A stretch of 64,000 nucleotides of DNA, taken from the NCBI RefSeq assembly GCF_014332515.1, contig NZ_VFSD01000022.1, positions 1 to 64,000 on the forward strand. Direction: 5' to 3'. The position numbers were made by a program, and so were the translations under genes. Positions 17,392 through 26,168 of this stretch are shown piece after piece. The notes beneath the pieces are model-generated. The model was given only the letters and a program-made list of their open reading frames with translations, was not told where the DNA came from and ran no database searches. Position 1 is the stretch's first letter. Each line of letters begins with the position of its first letter. The stretch is from Pontibacter beigongshangensis (GTDB taxonomy: Bacteria; Bacteroidota; Bacteroidia; Cytophagales; Hymenobacteraceae).

Positions 17392-17793
17392 GTGAAAGGC
17401 ATCATACGTCCTACGTTTGTCCTGTTCCTGACCCTCTGCATCTTGCTTGGGTCGGTGGGTGTGGCGTTGAGCGAAACACTCTGCCATATGGTTGCTTTCA
17501 AGCCTGCGGAAGAACAGACGCAACCAGATAGCTGTTGCCAAAAAGCTGCTGCTGGCACCGAGGCAGATGACTGCTGCACAGAAGAACTCACCTTCGAAAA
17601 GCTGGAGCCAGTATCGGCGCAGAAAACCTTTCAGCTGGACACTCCGGCTTTATTCCCGTTAACCGCTCCTGCTTTTGCGTTACATCGAATCCTGGACGGA
17701 AGCCTAAAGCCGCTCACCCTGTCTTTATCTGATAGTTCGCCGCCACGCGCAGGCCGGCAGCTCCTCCATTTTATTCATATCCTGATTATTTAA
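17392..17793 (+). CDS. HYC_CC_PP family small secreted protein
   Basis: A 133-residue protein with a GTG start at 17392, an N-terminal signal or membrane segment (IRPTFVLFLTLCILLGSVGVALS) and Cys pairs in SCCQ and DDCC. The C-terminal SDSSPPRAGRQLLHFIHILII supplies the PP motif. These match the Bacteroidota HYC_CC_PP family, named after such motifs, whose function is unknown and which commonly sits beside a TonB receptor and a heavy-metal domain protein, as here. The first motif reads LCHM rather than HYC. The Cys pairs suggest metal binding. A -7-like box (TATATTTG, 17380-17387) ends only four bases before the GTG, so the message may be leaderless. Confidence 0.75.
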   Translation: MKGIIRPTFVLFLTLCILLGSVGVALSETLCHMVAFKPAEEQTQPDSCCQKAAAGTEADDCCTEELTFEKLEPVSAQKTFQLDTPALFPLTAPAFALHRILDGSLKPLTLSLSDSSPPRAGRQLLHFIHILII

Positions 17794-17881
17794 ATCTTTC
17801 GGTTTACAGGCCACGCGTGTGCAGGCATCTATGCCTGTGCCATTCATTTGTATTCAGAACCATTTAACTTTTCAGGATTTT

Positions 17882-20095
17882 ATGCTTCCCAACCGGATTT
17901 ACATCATCTTTAAAGCCGCTGCCCTGCTACTGCTACTTTGCATGGCGGCACCTGCATTTTCACAACACCTGCACGGGCAGGTAGTAGACCCACAGCATAC
18001 GCCCATCGTTGGGGCCAATGTAATCTGGCAAGGCACTACCACAGGTGCCGTAACAGATGGCAACGGAAACTTTGGCTTGTCTTACGCCGATGCCACCACA
18101 GCTTCTATTGTTGTAAGCTTTATAGGCTACAGACCCGATACAATAAGCGTTGCCGGGAAAGAGCTGATAACCGTTGTACTGCAGCCAGCCACCAACATCA
18201 AAGAGGTGGTGGTAGAGGGGCAGCTTCAGCGCCTCTCAGCTATAAGCCCTGCCAACTCGCAGCTTATCACGAATCGCGACCTGGAGAAATCAGCCTGTTG
18301 CAACCTGGCCGAGAGCTTTGAGACAAATGCCTCTGTGGAGGTTTCTACCACCGATGCCATATCGGGGGCGAAACAGATACAGATGCTTGGCCTGGATGGC
18401 GCCTACACCCTTTTAACCACCGACAATATCCCAACTCTCCGCGGGCTGGCCACCCCATACCGGCTCAATTACCTGTCGGGCACCTTTATTGAGTCTATTG
18501 ATATAATAAAGGGCATGGGTTCTGTGCTGAATGGCTATGAATCTATTTCGGGGCAGGTGAACGTGAAACTGAAGGACCCGGACAAGACGGAGCGGCTATA
18601 CCTGAACCTTTATGGCAACAGCCGGGCCAAATTCGATGCGAACCTAAACCTATCGGCGCAGGTAACACCGAAATGGAGCACCGTGCTCATGCTCCACACC
18701 GACCACCTGGGCAACCGCGTAGACCGCAACAACGATGGTTTTATGGACCTCTCGCTGGGCACCCAGTACAACGTGTATAATAAGTGGAAGTATGAGCACA
18801 AAGATGTGATGTCGGAGTTCGGCGTAAATGCCCTGCAGGAGACGCGGCTTGGCGGGCAGATGGAGTATGAGAAGAGAGAACCGGAAGGCCCGAACCAGCA
18901 TTTCGGCACCGAGTCAGGCACAGACAGGATCTCCTTCTACAACAAAAGCTCCTATACTTTTCCGGGCAAGCCTTACCAGAGTATTGGCCTGATCACGTCT
19001 GCAGCGCACCATAAATTCAACTCCTTGTTCGGGCGCAGGAACTATAGCGGAGAGCAGAACAGCACCACTGCACGGCTTATTTTCCAATCGGTTATCGGCC
19101 ACACCGGCCACACCTACAAAGCAGGCCTCAGCTACACCCACGACGACTACAGCGAAAGACTCAGCGACACCTCTTTTGCCCGCACAGAACAGGTACCGGG
19201 GGCATTTCTGGAGTACGTGTATAACAACAGCAAAAACCTGACAGTTGTAGCGGGCAGCCGCGTAGATCTTCACAATATGTATGGCACTGTTTTCACCCCG
19301 AGGCTGAACGTGAAGTTTGATGCCACGCCTAACACGATCTTCCGGGTGGCAGCAGGCAAAGGATTCCGGGTAGCCAATCCGTTGGCAGAGAACACGGCCG
19401 CCCTGGTGAGTTCCCGCAGATTTGTTTTTAGGGAAGCACTGCAGCCGGAGCAGGCCTGGAATGTGGGCGGCTCCTTTACCCAGTACTTTGAACTGGGCGG
19501 CAGGCCGGGCGCCTTTATCACCGATTACTATTACACTACTTTTCAGAACCAGGTGGTGGCCGATATGTACAGCACTCCTCAGCTTATCGCCTTTTACAAC
19601 CTAAAGGGCCGCTCCTTCTCCAGCAGCTTTCAGGCAGAGCTGCAATATGAGGCCTTAAAGGGACTGGAAGTAAAAACTGCCTATAAATATTACGATGTAA
19701 AATCGACATATAACGGCCAGCTGGAGCAGCGCCCCATGATTCCGCAGCACCGGTTTTTTGTGAACCTGGGCTTTGCCACTCCCTTTGATAAATGGCGCGC
19801 CGACCTCACGACCCAGTATTTCGGACTGATGCCCCTGGCCTCTATGGAGCAGCAGCACAACGCAGACCTGAGCATGCGCAACTCCGACCAATTCTTTGTA
19901 TTGAACGGACAAATTACCAGAGCCCTTAAACGATGGGACATTTATTTGGGAGGAGAAAACCTGCTCAACTACCGCCAGCCAAGCCCCATTTTGGGCGCCG
20001 GCGATCCTTTTGGTCCGAACTTTGATGCCAGCATGGTCTGGGGGCCCATTACCGGCCGGATCATTTATGCTGGCTTACGCTTCAAAATAAACTAA
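17882..20095 (+). CDS. TonB-dependent receptor, probable metal uptake
   Basis: Outer-membrane beta-barrel transporter of 737 residues from the ATG at 17882. This start gives a clean signal peptide (MLPNRIYIIFKAAALLLLLCMAAPAFSQ); a GTG at 17819 would add 21 non-signal residues. A carboxypeptidase-regulatory-like domain follows (about 30-110, GQVVDPQHTPIVGANVIWQG), then a plug domain with GMGSVLNGYESISGQVNVKL, then a barrel ending GPITGRIIYAGLRFKIN with a C-terminal aromatic pattern. There is no SusD partner, so glycan uptake is unlikely. Neighbouring HYC_CC_PP and HMA genes suggest a copper-like or other transition metal. Confidence 0.92.
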   Translation: MLPNRIYIIFKAAALLLLLCMAAPAFSQHLHGQVVDPQHTPIVGANVIWQGTTTGAVTDGNGNFGLSYADATTASIVVSFIGYRPDTISVAGKELITVVLQPATNIKEVVVEGQLQRLSAISPANSQLITNRDLEKSACCNLAESFETNASVEVSTTDAISGAKQIQMLGLDGAYTLLTTDNIPTLRGLATPYRLNYLSGTFIESIDIIKGMGSVLNGYESISGQVNVKLKDPDKTERLYLNLYGNSRAKFDANLNLSAQVTPKWSTVLMLHTDHLGNRVDRNNDGFMDLSLGTQYNVYNKWKYEHKDVMSEFGVNALQETRLGGQMEYEKREPEGPNQHFGTESGTDRISFYNKSSYTFPGKPYQSIGLITSAAHHKFNSLFGRRNYSGEQNSTTARLIFQSVIGHTGHTYKAGLSYTHDDYSERLSDTSFARTEQVPGAFLEYVYNNSKNLTVVAGSRVDLHNMYGTVFTPRLNVKFDATPNTIFRVAAGKGFRVANPLAENTAALVSSRRFVFREALQPEQAWNVGGSFTQYFELGGRPGAFITDYYYTTFQNQVVADMYSTPQLIAFYNLKGRSFSSSFQAELQYEALKGLEVKTAYKYYDVKSTYNGQLEQRPMIPQHRFFVNLGFATPFDKWRADLTTQYFGLMPLASMEQQHNADLSMRNSDQFFVLNGQITRALKRWDIYLGGENLLNYRQPSPILGAGDPFGPNFDASMVWGPITGRIIYAGLRFKIN

Positions 20096-20138
20096 TCCTA
20101 AATCCAGTTTTGTTACGCAAACAACCAATCTACAACCC

Positions 20139-20495
20139 ATGAAAAACATCAAAGCGCTTATTTTTACCTTGACCATGTTGCTTGCAAGTGTGTCAACACA
20201 GGCACAGTCTCAGAAAAAAGGCGAAGAAACGGTTCAGATAAAAACGTCTGCTGTGTGCGACATGTGCAAGAAGACCATTGAAAAGGCCATGGCCTATGAG
20301 AAAGGCGTAATTTCTTCTAACCTCGATGTAAAATCCCAGATGCTGACGGTGGTTTACAACGGCAAAAAAACGAACACGGATAATATCCGCAAAGCCGTTA
20401 ACGCCACTGGGTACGATGCAGATGATAAGCCGGCCCAGGAACGGGCGTACAACAGGCTAGACGACTGCTGCAAGAAAGAAGCGGGAATCCATTGA
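20139..20495 (+). CDS. Periplasmic heavy-metal-associated (HMA) domain protein
   Basis: A 118-residue protein with a signal peptide (about 1-23, ending TQAQS) and an HMA ferredoxin-like domain containing the metal-binding CxxC as CDMCK (near residue 41), then NATGYDADD. An extra Cys pair, DDCCKK, sits at the C-terminus and echoes the Cys pairs of the HYC_CC_PP protein upstream. It lies 43 bp after the TonB receptor and probably receives metal from it in the periplasm. It resembles MerP/CopZ chaperones, but the metal cannot be told from sequence. Confidence 0.88.
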   Translation: MKNIKALIFTLTMLLASVSTQAQSQKKGEETVQIKTSAVCDMCKKTIEKAMAYEKGVISSNLDVKSQMLTVVYNGKKTNTDNIRKAVNATGYDADDKPAQERAYNRLDDCCKKEAGIH

Positions 20496-20580
20496 ATTTA
20501 GCACCGGGGTTAGGCATCACTAATAGCATCTCGTAATTATGTTGTTCCCTATGGCTTTGGCTAATCAGAGAAAACCTACC

Positions 20581-20690
20581 GCAGCTACAGGGCAGAGGAG
20601 GTTGCCAGGTGCATCGATTCAGAAGAAACGCCAGTAGCCCTGGCCTTAGGCTCTCGCCCGCAAGCCCACTGCCTGGAGGACAAAATGGGA
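20581..20690 (+). repeat. Relict of the element found intact at 52.2-52.6 kb
   Basis: GTTGCCAGGTGCATCGATTC (20601-20620), ACGCCAGT near 20628 and CCTTAGGCTCTCGCCCGCAAG (about 20644-20664) match, in the same order, blocks on the minus strand of 52290-52546, where they are about 190 bp further apart. A later GGAGGACAAA block also matches. Seen only by eye; no gene is present. Confidence 0.55.
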
Positions 20691-20763
20691 GAAGCAGGGT
20701 GAGAGGATGGAAGCAAGGAAATTTGATCTGGTATTAGGCTGGTTTTTCTTTGCAAACAAGAGG

Positions 20764-20791
20764 AAATTATTCTAATGAAAAAGGCCCTCCC
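20764..20791 (-). repeat. dispersed intergenic repeat, copy 5, joined to a long hairpin
   Basis: AAATTATTCTAATGAAAAAGGCCCTCCC on the plus strand. Here the GGGAGGGCC arm of the repeat forms the 3' arm of a perfect 24-bp stem, so the repeat reads as an intrinsic terminator for minus-strand transcription. Confidence 0.8.
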
Positions 20792-20833
20792 GAGCCACTG
20801 CAGCAGGAACTGCAGTGGCTCGGGAGGGCCTTT
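20780..20833. terminator. Strong bidirectional terminator hairpin
   Basis: A perfect 24-bp stem (20780-20803 with 20810-20833) with a 6-nt loop CAGGAA. On the minus strand it is followed by T5 and CATTAGAATAATTT. It lies between the convergent HMA gene (stop 20495) and crtW (stop 20975) and could end both transcripts. Confidence 0.85.
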
Positions 20834-20897
20834 CCCTATCCTTTAAAACCTGAAAATCCTATGCCTTGTTTCTTACGCTCTTTTTCTTTTTTAGAGG

Positions 20898-20951
20898 AGC
20901 AGCAGCTGCAGTAGCCAAACGCTCCGGAGGGGCTTTTTCATTAGCATAATT
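20898..20951 (+). repeat. dispersed intergenic repeat, copy 6
   Basis: AGCAGCAGCTGCAG head at 20898-20911, then CTCCGGAGGGGC, T5, CATTAGCATAATT (20922-20951). It begins 23 bp from the crtW stop codon and faces copy 5 in inverted orientation. Confidence 0.8.
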
Positions 20952-20974
20952 GCGGAAATGCACCTCCGGGTAAA

Positions 20975-21664
20975 TCAACTTTTCTCCTTATACAGCTGCC
21001 ACCACGGCAGGTAAGGCTTTTCGTGATGCTCGTAGTGATAGCCGAAGAAATAGCAGCTCACAAATGCCCATAGGTGGTTTTTGGATTGGGTGCCGGACTT
21101 GTGATGGTTCTGCGGCGCGTGCTCTCCTTTGTGCGGCTGGTAGGTGCCAAAATAAAACAGTTGAAAGGTAGCCAGCACAGCAGGCAGCATCCAGAACAGC
21201 ACGACATTCTCTACCGGGAAGAAATATTTGAGCACGTTGAACGTAAGGGCCATCAGCAAAATTTGCCACCAGGTAATGTATTGCTTCAGAAAGCTGAGGT
21301 ACCAGGGCCAGAAGGAGCCGTGGTGGTAGTCGGGGTCCTGCTCGGTGGCCACATGCCGGTGGTGCTGGTGGTGGCGCGGCAGGAGCCGGGGGTACCAGTT
21401 GTAAGCAAACAGAAAGGCGGCTACCGTGCCGACCGCCTTGTTCAGGGCTGGCCTGCCCGGAGCGGCCACCCCATGCATGGCATCGTGTGCCGTAATAAAC
21501 ATGCCGGTGTAGAGGTGCGTCTGCAGCAGGACGAACAGATAGGTAAAAGGAGAGGCAGCGTTAACCGGTATCTGAAGCAGGTAGGCCAGCAGCAGAAACC
21601 AGGACGTGATAATAACCGCCGCAATAACTATTCCCCGAGAATCTTTCTGTGCTGTTGCTGCCAT
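20975..21664 (-). CDS. crtW: Beta-carotene 4-ketolase, CrtW type
   Basis: Membrane di-iron oxygenase of the fatty-acid-desaturase superfamily that would add keto groups to beta-ionone rings, giving echinenone/canthaxanthin or, with CrtZ, astaxanthin-type pigments. The histidine boxes are visible: HDAMH (60-64), HHQHHRH (98-104) with EQDPDYHHG, and FGYHYEHHE (H210, H213, H214) followed by PYLPWWQL, the CrtW-type C-terminal box. Several hydrophobic segments are present and the length of 229 residues fits CrtW. It is the last gene of the carotenoid operon and begins at the base next to the ispH stop. A generic fatty-acid desaturase is less likely given the boxes and context. Confidence 0.85.
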   Translation of the reverse strand: MAATAQKDSRGIVIAAVIITSWFLLLAYLLQIPVNAASPFTYLFVLLQTHLYTGMFITAHDAMHGVAAPGRPALNKAVGTVAAFLFAYNWYPRLLPRHHQHHRHVATEQDPDYHHGSFWPWYLSFLKQYITWWQILLMALTFNVLKYFFPVENVVLFWMLPAVLATFQLFYFGTYQPHKGEHAPQNHHKSGTQSKNHLWAFVSCYFFGYHYEHHEKPYLPWWQLYKEKS

Positions 21665-22510
21665 TTAAAATCCCTCTAAGGCATCCCGCACCTCTTCCAT
21701 GAGCCAGAGCGGTGTAGACGTAGCCCCACAAATCCCTACCGTGTCGCCGGTTGCAAACCACTCAGGCTGCAGTTCCTCCACCTTCGACACGAACCTGGTT
21801 TCCGGGTTCGTGTCTTTGCACACCTGGTAGAGCACCTTCCCGTTAGATGATTTCGTACCTGACACAAAGATAACCTTGTCGAACTGAGCAGCAAACTTAC
21901 GTAGATCCTTGTCGCGGTTAGAGACCTGCCGGCAGATGGTGTCGTTAGCCGTTACCTCCACCCCCTGCTCTTCCATCACCTGCTTTACCTTGTAAAAATT
22001 ATCGGTGCTTTTAGTGGTTTGGCTATACAGCGTTACCTGGGCTGGCAAGTCATGCTGCAGCAACTCGTCTATGCTCTCAAAAACTACGGCATTGTTGTTT
22101 GTCTGCCCCAGCAGCCCCATCACCTCGGCATGCCCATGCTTGCCGTAAATATAGATCTTCTCGTTTTTGTCGTAAGACGATTTAATCCGGTTCTGGAGTT
22201 TGAGCACCACCGGGCACGACGCATCAATTATAGTGAGGTTGTTGGCCAGGGCGGTCTGGTAGGTTTCGGGAGGCTCGCCGTGCGCCCTTATGAGCACAGT
22301 TTCGTTGCGGAGTTCCCGGAGCGTGGCATGGTTTATAATGCGCAGCCCTTGCTGCTGCAGGCGCTCCACCTCTTCATCGTTATGCACGATATCGCCCAGG
22401 CAATAGAGGTAACCCTGCTCCTCCAGTATTTCTTCCGCCATCTGGATGGCATATACCACGCCAAAGCAGAAGCCGGAATTAGAATCGATTGTGACATGCA
22501 GGCTTTTCAT
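21665..22510 (-). CDS. ispH: 4-hydroxy-3-methylbut-2-enyl diphosphate reductase IspH
   Basis: [4Fe-4S] enzyme of the MEP pathway making IPP and DMAPP, the precursors of carotenoids. The three cluster-ligand cysteines are visible as C15 (SGFCFGV), C99 (DASCPVV) and C193 (DTICRQVSNR). RAHGEPPE and YGKHGHAEVMGLLGQ are typical blocks, and GATSTPLWLMEEV is near the C-terminus. The length is 281 residues. It sits between crtYcd (6-bp gap) and crtW (no gap), so isoprenoid precursor supply is tied to pigment synthesis. Confidence 0.96.
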   Translation of the reverse strand: MKSLHVTIDSNSGFCFGVVYAIQMAEEILEEQGYLYCLGDIVHNDEEVERLQQQGLRIINHATLRELRNETVLIRAHGEPPETYQTALANNLTIIDASCPVVLKLQNRIKSSYDKNEKIYIYGKHGHAEVMGLLGQTNNNAVVFESIDELLQHDLPAQVTLYSQTTKSTDNFYKVKQVMEEQGVEVTANDTICRQVSNRDKDLRKFAAQFDKVIFVSGTKSSNGKVLYQVCKDTNPETRFVSKVEELQPEWFATGDTVGICGATSTPLWLMEEVRDALEGF

Positions 22511-22516
22511 ACTTGG

Positions 22517-23215
22517 TTAAACAAGACGTGGCTCAAAATGTTTTTCGGCCTGGCGCTGCCGCAGCCCTTCGTAAATAGAAATGGTGAGCAACAGCATCAG
22601 CATAGAGTACATGGTGTCTTCTACCGGAATAGAAACGAGGCGCAGGCCCAGGTTGTAGTCGTTATTATACCACACGATAGGCAAATAAGTAAGCACCCCG
22701 TTTACGATCAGAAAAGGAAGCAGGTGCACCAGGTAAGCCATGTAAAACCGCCCCAGAACACGTGTTCCGAACACCCGCAGGTGCACCACATGGAGCACAG
22801 CCAGCAGTCCAAACGTAATGGATGTGTACAGGCTGGATAAGTTAAAAACTGCCAATAGCAACAAGACCGGCACCAACACATAGGCAATGGGTTTAGCTGC
22901 CGGTTGCAACAGGTCTTTGGTTATATACGCATTCAGCACGTCGTAGATAAACACGCAGGCGTAAGGGACAGTGATAAAAAACAGCACCTCCTCCAGCGGC
23001 AGCCCGAAAAGGTTTATCCCCACCAGGTACTCCTCGTTAAAGCCCCAGATCCCGGCCCTTGTGAACAGGGCGTCCCAGAAAATAAAAAACGCGGCATTCA
23101 GCAGGATGGCCGGAAAAAGGTAAGGCCAGCTCCTGAAAAAGGCCACTTTCCTGTCGAAGGAGAGCAGCAGCGGAAACAGGATGGTAAAAATATTGAGGTA
23201 CAGGTAGATATACAT
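22517..23215 (-). CDS. crtYcd: Lycopene beta-cyclase, fused CrtYc-CrtYd type
   Basis: Polytopic membrane protein of 232 residues with about seven hydrophobic segments. Two tandem halves each carry the family motif, GLPLEEVLFF (PLEE 73-76) and SIPVEDTMYS (PVED 197-200), as in the heterodimeric CrtYc/CrtYd cyclases here fused in one chain. It cyclises the ends of lycopene to beta-carotene. The stop lies 6 bp before ispH and the start adjoins the stop of the 176-residue gene upstream, consistent with one operon. Confidence 0.9.
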   Translation of the reverse strand: MYIYLYLNIFTILFPLLLSFDRKVAFFRSWPYLFPAILLNAAFFIFWDALFTRAGIWGFNEEYLVGINLFGLPLEEVLFFITVPYACVFIYDVLNAYITKDLLQPAAKPIAYVLVPVLLLLAVFNLSSLYTSITFGLLAVLHVVHLRVFGTRVLGRFYMAYLVHLLPFLIVNGVLTYLPIVWYNNDYNLGLRLVSIPVEDTMYSMLMLLLTISIYEGLRQRQAEKHFEPRLV

Positions 23216-23746
23216 TTAGATGGCTATGTTACGCAGGGCCTTTTTTTCTTCTTCGGTGCAATGGTCTTTGGAGAGCATAAAATCGCGCATGGTGCGGGCC
23301 CAGTCGGGGGAGATACCTGATCTGGGATGCGCCTTAAGGCTCTCCATAATCACTTTTTTATCTTCTGCGAGGTTGCCGCTCAGGTTAAGGTAGCGCGGCA
23401 CGTAGTGCTCTACCGTGAAACGCAGAAAATGGATCTCGGGGTTTTCCCTGTCCATCTGCACCGCCTCGTCGAAGAGGGCGGCCGACTGGCGCAGGTGTTT
23501 CAGCTTCTGGTAAGGGTTCCAGACATATTTTGCCATGGTCGCCTCCGACACTGCTTTGTAGGCCAGCAGCACCGGCTCCTTCTCCTTATAGTCGCTCATG
23601 AGCTCATAGAAACGCTTGCCCGCATCACTGTCCTGGCTGGCGGCCAGGTACTTTTTCCTTAACTCTGATAAATTATAATTGCTTGCATTGTTACCCAGGG
23701 CCATGCCTGTTGCACACAACAGGAAAAGAAGTAGAAATTTTCTCAC
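23216..23746 (-). CDS. Conserved secreted protein of unknown function in the carotenoid operon
   Basis: I do not recognise a named family. The 176-residue product starts with a signal peptide (MRKFLLLFLLCATGMALGNN) and is otherwise soluble and helical. Helix pairs around residues 58-130 (LLAYKAVSEATMAKYVWNPYQ, KLKHLRQSAALFDEAVQMDRENPEIHFL) have the spacing of TPR-like repeats. It adjoins crtB (1-bp gap) and crtYcd (no gap), so it is co-translated with pigment enzymes. Its periplasmic location argues against an enzymatic step; a role in pigment or envelope placement is speculation. Confidence 0.75.
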   Translation of the reverse strand: MRKFLLLFLLCATGMALGNNASNYNLSELRKKYLAASQDSDAGKRFYELMSDYKEKEPVLLAYKAVSEATMAKYVWNPYQKLKHLRQSAALFDEAVQMDRENPEIHFLRFTVEHYVPRYLNLSGNLAEDKKVIMESLKAHPRSGISPDWARTMRDFMLSKDHCTEEEKKALRNIAI

Positions 23747-23747
23747 G

Positions 23748-24587
23748 TTAAATCACATTTAGTCTATACCTGACATAGGAGCCAAGCAAAAGTGCCAGCT
23801 TTGTATTGTCGGGAATTCTTACGCGCTCCTGCAGTATATGGGTTGCGGGCAGGTGCTGTATCCGCTTAAAAAGCTTCAGGTAATACACATAGGCCAGGTA
23901 CACCCCCATGCGGGCTCCCCGGGGCAAAGCCAGTATGCCCTTATAAGCGTCCTCAAAATCTTTTACAATATCGGCCTCTATCTCGGCTTTGCTTAAGTTA
24001 TTAAAACTTTTGATATCTACCTTCGGAAAATACACCCGGCCCCGCTCATCGTAGTCGCTTTTGAAGTCGCGCAGGAAGTTTACCTTCTGAAAAGCGGCCC
24101 CCAGGCTGCAGGCGGGTTTCTTCAGGCGCTCGAACATCTCCTGATCTCCCTCACAGAACACCTTCAGGCACATGAGCCCCACCACCTCGGCAGATCCATA
24201 GATATACTCCTCGTACAAAGCCCTGTCGTATATCTGATCATCGAGGTCCATCTCCATGCTTTTCAGGAAAGCATCTATGTAACACTTATCGATGCCGTAC
24301 TGTTGCACGACCTCCTGGAAGGCCTGCAGCACCGGGTTCAGGCTGATGCGCCTCTCCAGCGCTTCACAGGTCTGCCTTTTAAAGTCCTGCAGCAGCTCCC
24401 GCTTCTCATAGTCATGAAAGGTGTCCACGATCTCATCGGCCAAACGCACAAACCCATAGATGGCATATATCGGAAAATGGAATTTACGGTGTAGGGTTTT
24501 TATGCCTAAGGTAAAGGAGGTACTGTAGGCCTCGGTAATAACTTTGCTGCACTTCAGGCAAGTTTGGTTGAATAACTCCATGAACAA
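23748..24587 (-). CDS. crtB: 15-cis-phytoene synthase CrtB
   Basis: Trans-isoprenyl diphosphate synthase that joins two GGPP molecules head to head, the first committed carotenoid step. The first Asp-rich motif is DEIVDTF (51-57). The second is in GAAFQKVNFLRDFKSDYDERGRVYFP, which binds the Mg-diphosphate of the second substrate. The length of 279 residues is typical. An alternative start at the third codon (24581) would give MELFNQ and is equally plausible. It lies 64 bp after crtI and one base before the unknown secreted protein. Confidence 0.93.
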   Translation of the reverse strand: MFMELFNQTCLKCSKVITEAYSTSFTLGIKTLHRKFHFPIYAIYGFVRLADEIVDTFHDYEKRELLQDFKRQTCEALERRISLNPVLQAFQEVVQQYGIDKCYIDAFLKSMEMDLDDQIYDRALYEEYIYGSAEVVGLMCLKVFCEGDQEMFERLKKPACSLGAAFQKVNFLRDFKSDYDERGRVYFPKVDIKSFNNLSKAEIEADIVKDFEDAYKGILALPRGARMGVYLAYVYYLKLFKRIQHLPATHILQERVRIPDNTKLALLLGSYVRYRLNVI

Positions 24588-24651
24588 ACTGGTTTTTATG
24601 ATTTTTTAATGAGGCTCTTTTGCTTTTACGGTGAAAAGTCAAAAAAAGTCG

Positions 24652-26148
24652 CTAAGCTATAACGGCCACCTGATGTTCCTTCACAATTTCTTTCGCCACC
24701 ACCTGCCCCGATATAAGGGACGGAGGCACTCCGGGGCCGGGAACGGTCAGCTGACCAGTATAATACAGGTTGTGTACTTTTTTACTTTTCAGGCCTGGCT
24801 TGAGGAGCGCAGTTTGCATTAAAGTATTGGCGAGTCCGTAGGCATTGCCTTTAAAGGCATGGTAATCCGACTCGAAATCCTGGTGGGCATAGCTGCGTTT
24901 GTACACCACACTGCTCCTGGTCTCCTGTTTTGTGAGCTGCTCCAACCGGTCCATCACCAAGTGGTAATATTTTTCCCGAATCTCCTCGGTATCGGCAAGT
25001 CCGGGTGCCACCGGTATCAGCACAAACAGGTTCTCGCAGCCTTCCGGTGCCACACTGGCATCTGTTACAGAAGGGGCCGACACATAAAACAAGGGCTTGG
25101 CGGGCCATTTAGGGTCGGTGTAAATCTCGTGGGCATGCGGCCCGAAGTCTTCGTCGAAAAACAGGTTATGGTGGTTCAGGTTGTGCAGCCGCTTGCTTAC
25201 GCCCAGGTAAAAGATCAGCGACGAAGGTGCCATCACGCGGTCGTTCCAGTATTTGTCGGAGTAGCTCCGGTACATGTCAGGCAGCAGCTGCTTCTCTACA
25301 TGATGATAGTCCGCACTGGCCACCACCAGGTCTGCCTCATAGTAATCGGTGGCTGTTTCTACGCCGGTAGCCACACCAGCTATAACCCGTATTTCCCGCA
25401 CCTCCTGGTTATACAAAAACCGGACACCCTGATCCTCTGCCAGCTGCACCATGCCTTCCACAATCTTATACATGCCGCCCATCGGGTACCAGGTGCCAAG
25501 GCTGATGTCGGCGTAGTTCATCAGGCTGTAGAGCGCAGGCGTGTTCTCGGGCAGGGCACCCAGAAACAGGATCGGGAACTCCATGAGCTTGATGATCTTC
25601 GGGTGCCTGAAAAAACGCCTGATATGCTTATGGAACGACTGAAAAACGTCCATCCGCACCACATCGTACAGCAGTTTCAGGCTCATGAACTCCCCCACCG
25701 ACCTGCCGGGTTTATAGACGAGCTCATTGATGCCTACTTTGTATTTATAAGCTGCCTGCCGAAGGAACTCGTCGAGCAAAAGGCCGCTGCCTGGCTCCAG
25801 CTCCTCGAACATGGCCCGCAGCTTATCTGTGGCAGCAGGCACCTGCATAAAATCGTCTTCACCAAAAATCACGGTATAGGAAGGGTCCAGGCGCTTGAGC
25901 TGGTAATAGTCGGCGGTGCTTTTGCCAAAGTTCCGGAAATAAGCTTCGAACACATCGGGCATCCAATACCAGCTGGGGCCCATATCGAAGGTATAGCCCT
26001 GGGCAGCGAAGCTTCGGGCTCTGCCGCCCGGTGTGCTGTTTTTCTCCAACACCGTTACATCAAAGCCTTCAGCAGCCAGGCTGGAAGCAGCCGACAGGCC
26101 AGAGAAACCGGAGCCGATGACAATTACTTTTTTCCGAATCATATACAA
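24652..26148 (-). CDS. crtI: Phytoene desaturase CrtI
   Basis: FAD-dependent desaturase converting phytoene to lycopene. The N-terminal dinucleotide-binding fold is KKVIVIGSGFSGLSAASSLAAEGFDVTVLEKNSTPGGRARSF (about residues 6-47). The C-terminal block YTGQLTVPGPGVPPSLISGQVVAKEIV is the family signature. At 498 residues it is full length. It is 20 bp downstream of the ECF sigma gene and opens the enzyme part of the operon. The third codon is also ATG and could be the start. Confidence 0.95.
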   Translation of the reverse strand: MYMIRKKVIVIGSGFSGLSAASSLAAEGFDVTVLEKNSTPGGRARSFAAQGYTFDMGPSWYWMPDVFEAYFRNFGKSTADYYQLKRLDPSYTVIFGEDDFMQVPAATDKLRAMFEELEPGSGLLLDEFLRQAAYKYKVGINELVYKPGRSVGEFMSLKLLYDVVRMDVFQSFHKHIRRFFRHPKIIKLMEFPILFLGALPENTPALYSLMNYADISLGTWYPMGGMYKIVEGMVQLAEDQGVRFLYNQEVREIRVIAGVATGVETATDYYEADLVVASADYHHVEKQLLPDMYRSYSDKYWNDRVMAPSSLIFYLGVSKRLHNLNHHNLFFDEDFGPHAHEIYTDPKWPAKPLFYVSAPSVTDASVAPEGCENLFVLIPVAPGLADTEEIREKYYHLVMDRLEQLTKQETRSSVVYKRSYAHQDFESDYHAFKGNAYGLANTLMQTALLKPGLKSKKVHNLYYTGQLTVPGPGVPPSLISGQVVAKEIVKEHQVAVIA

Positions 26149-26168
26149 AGTTTAACAAGCATGTCTGT

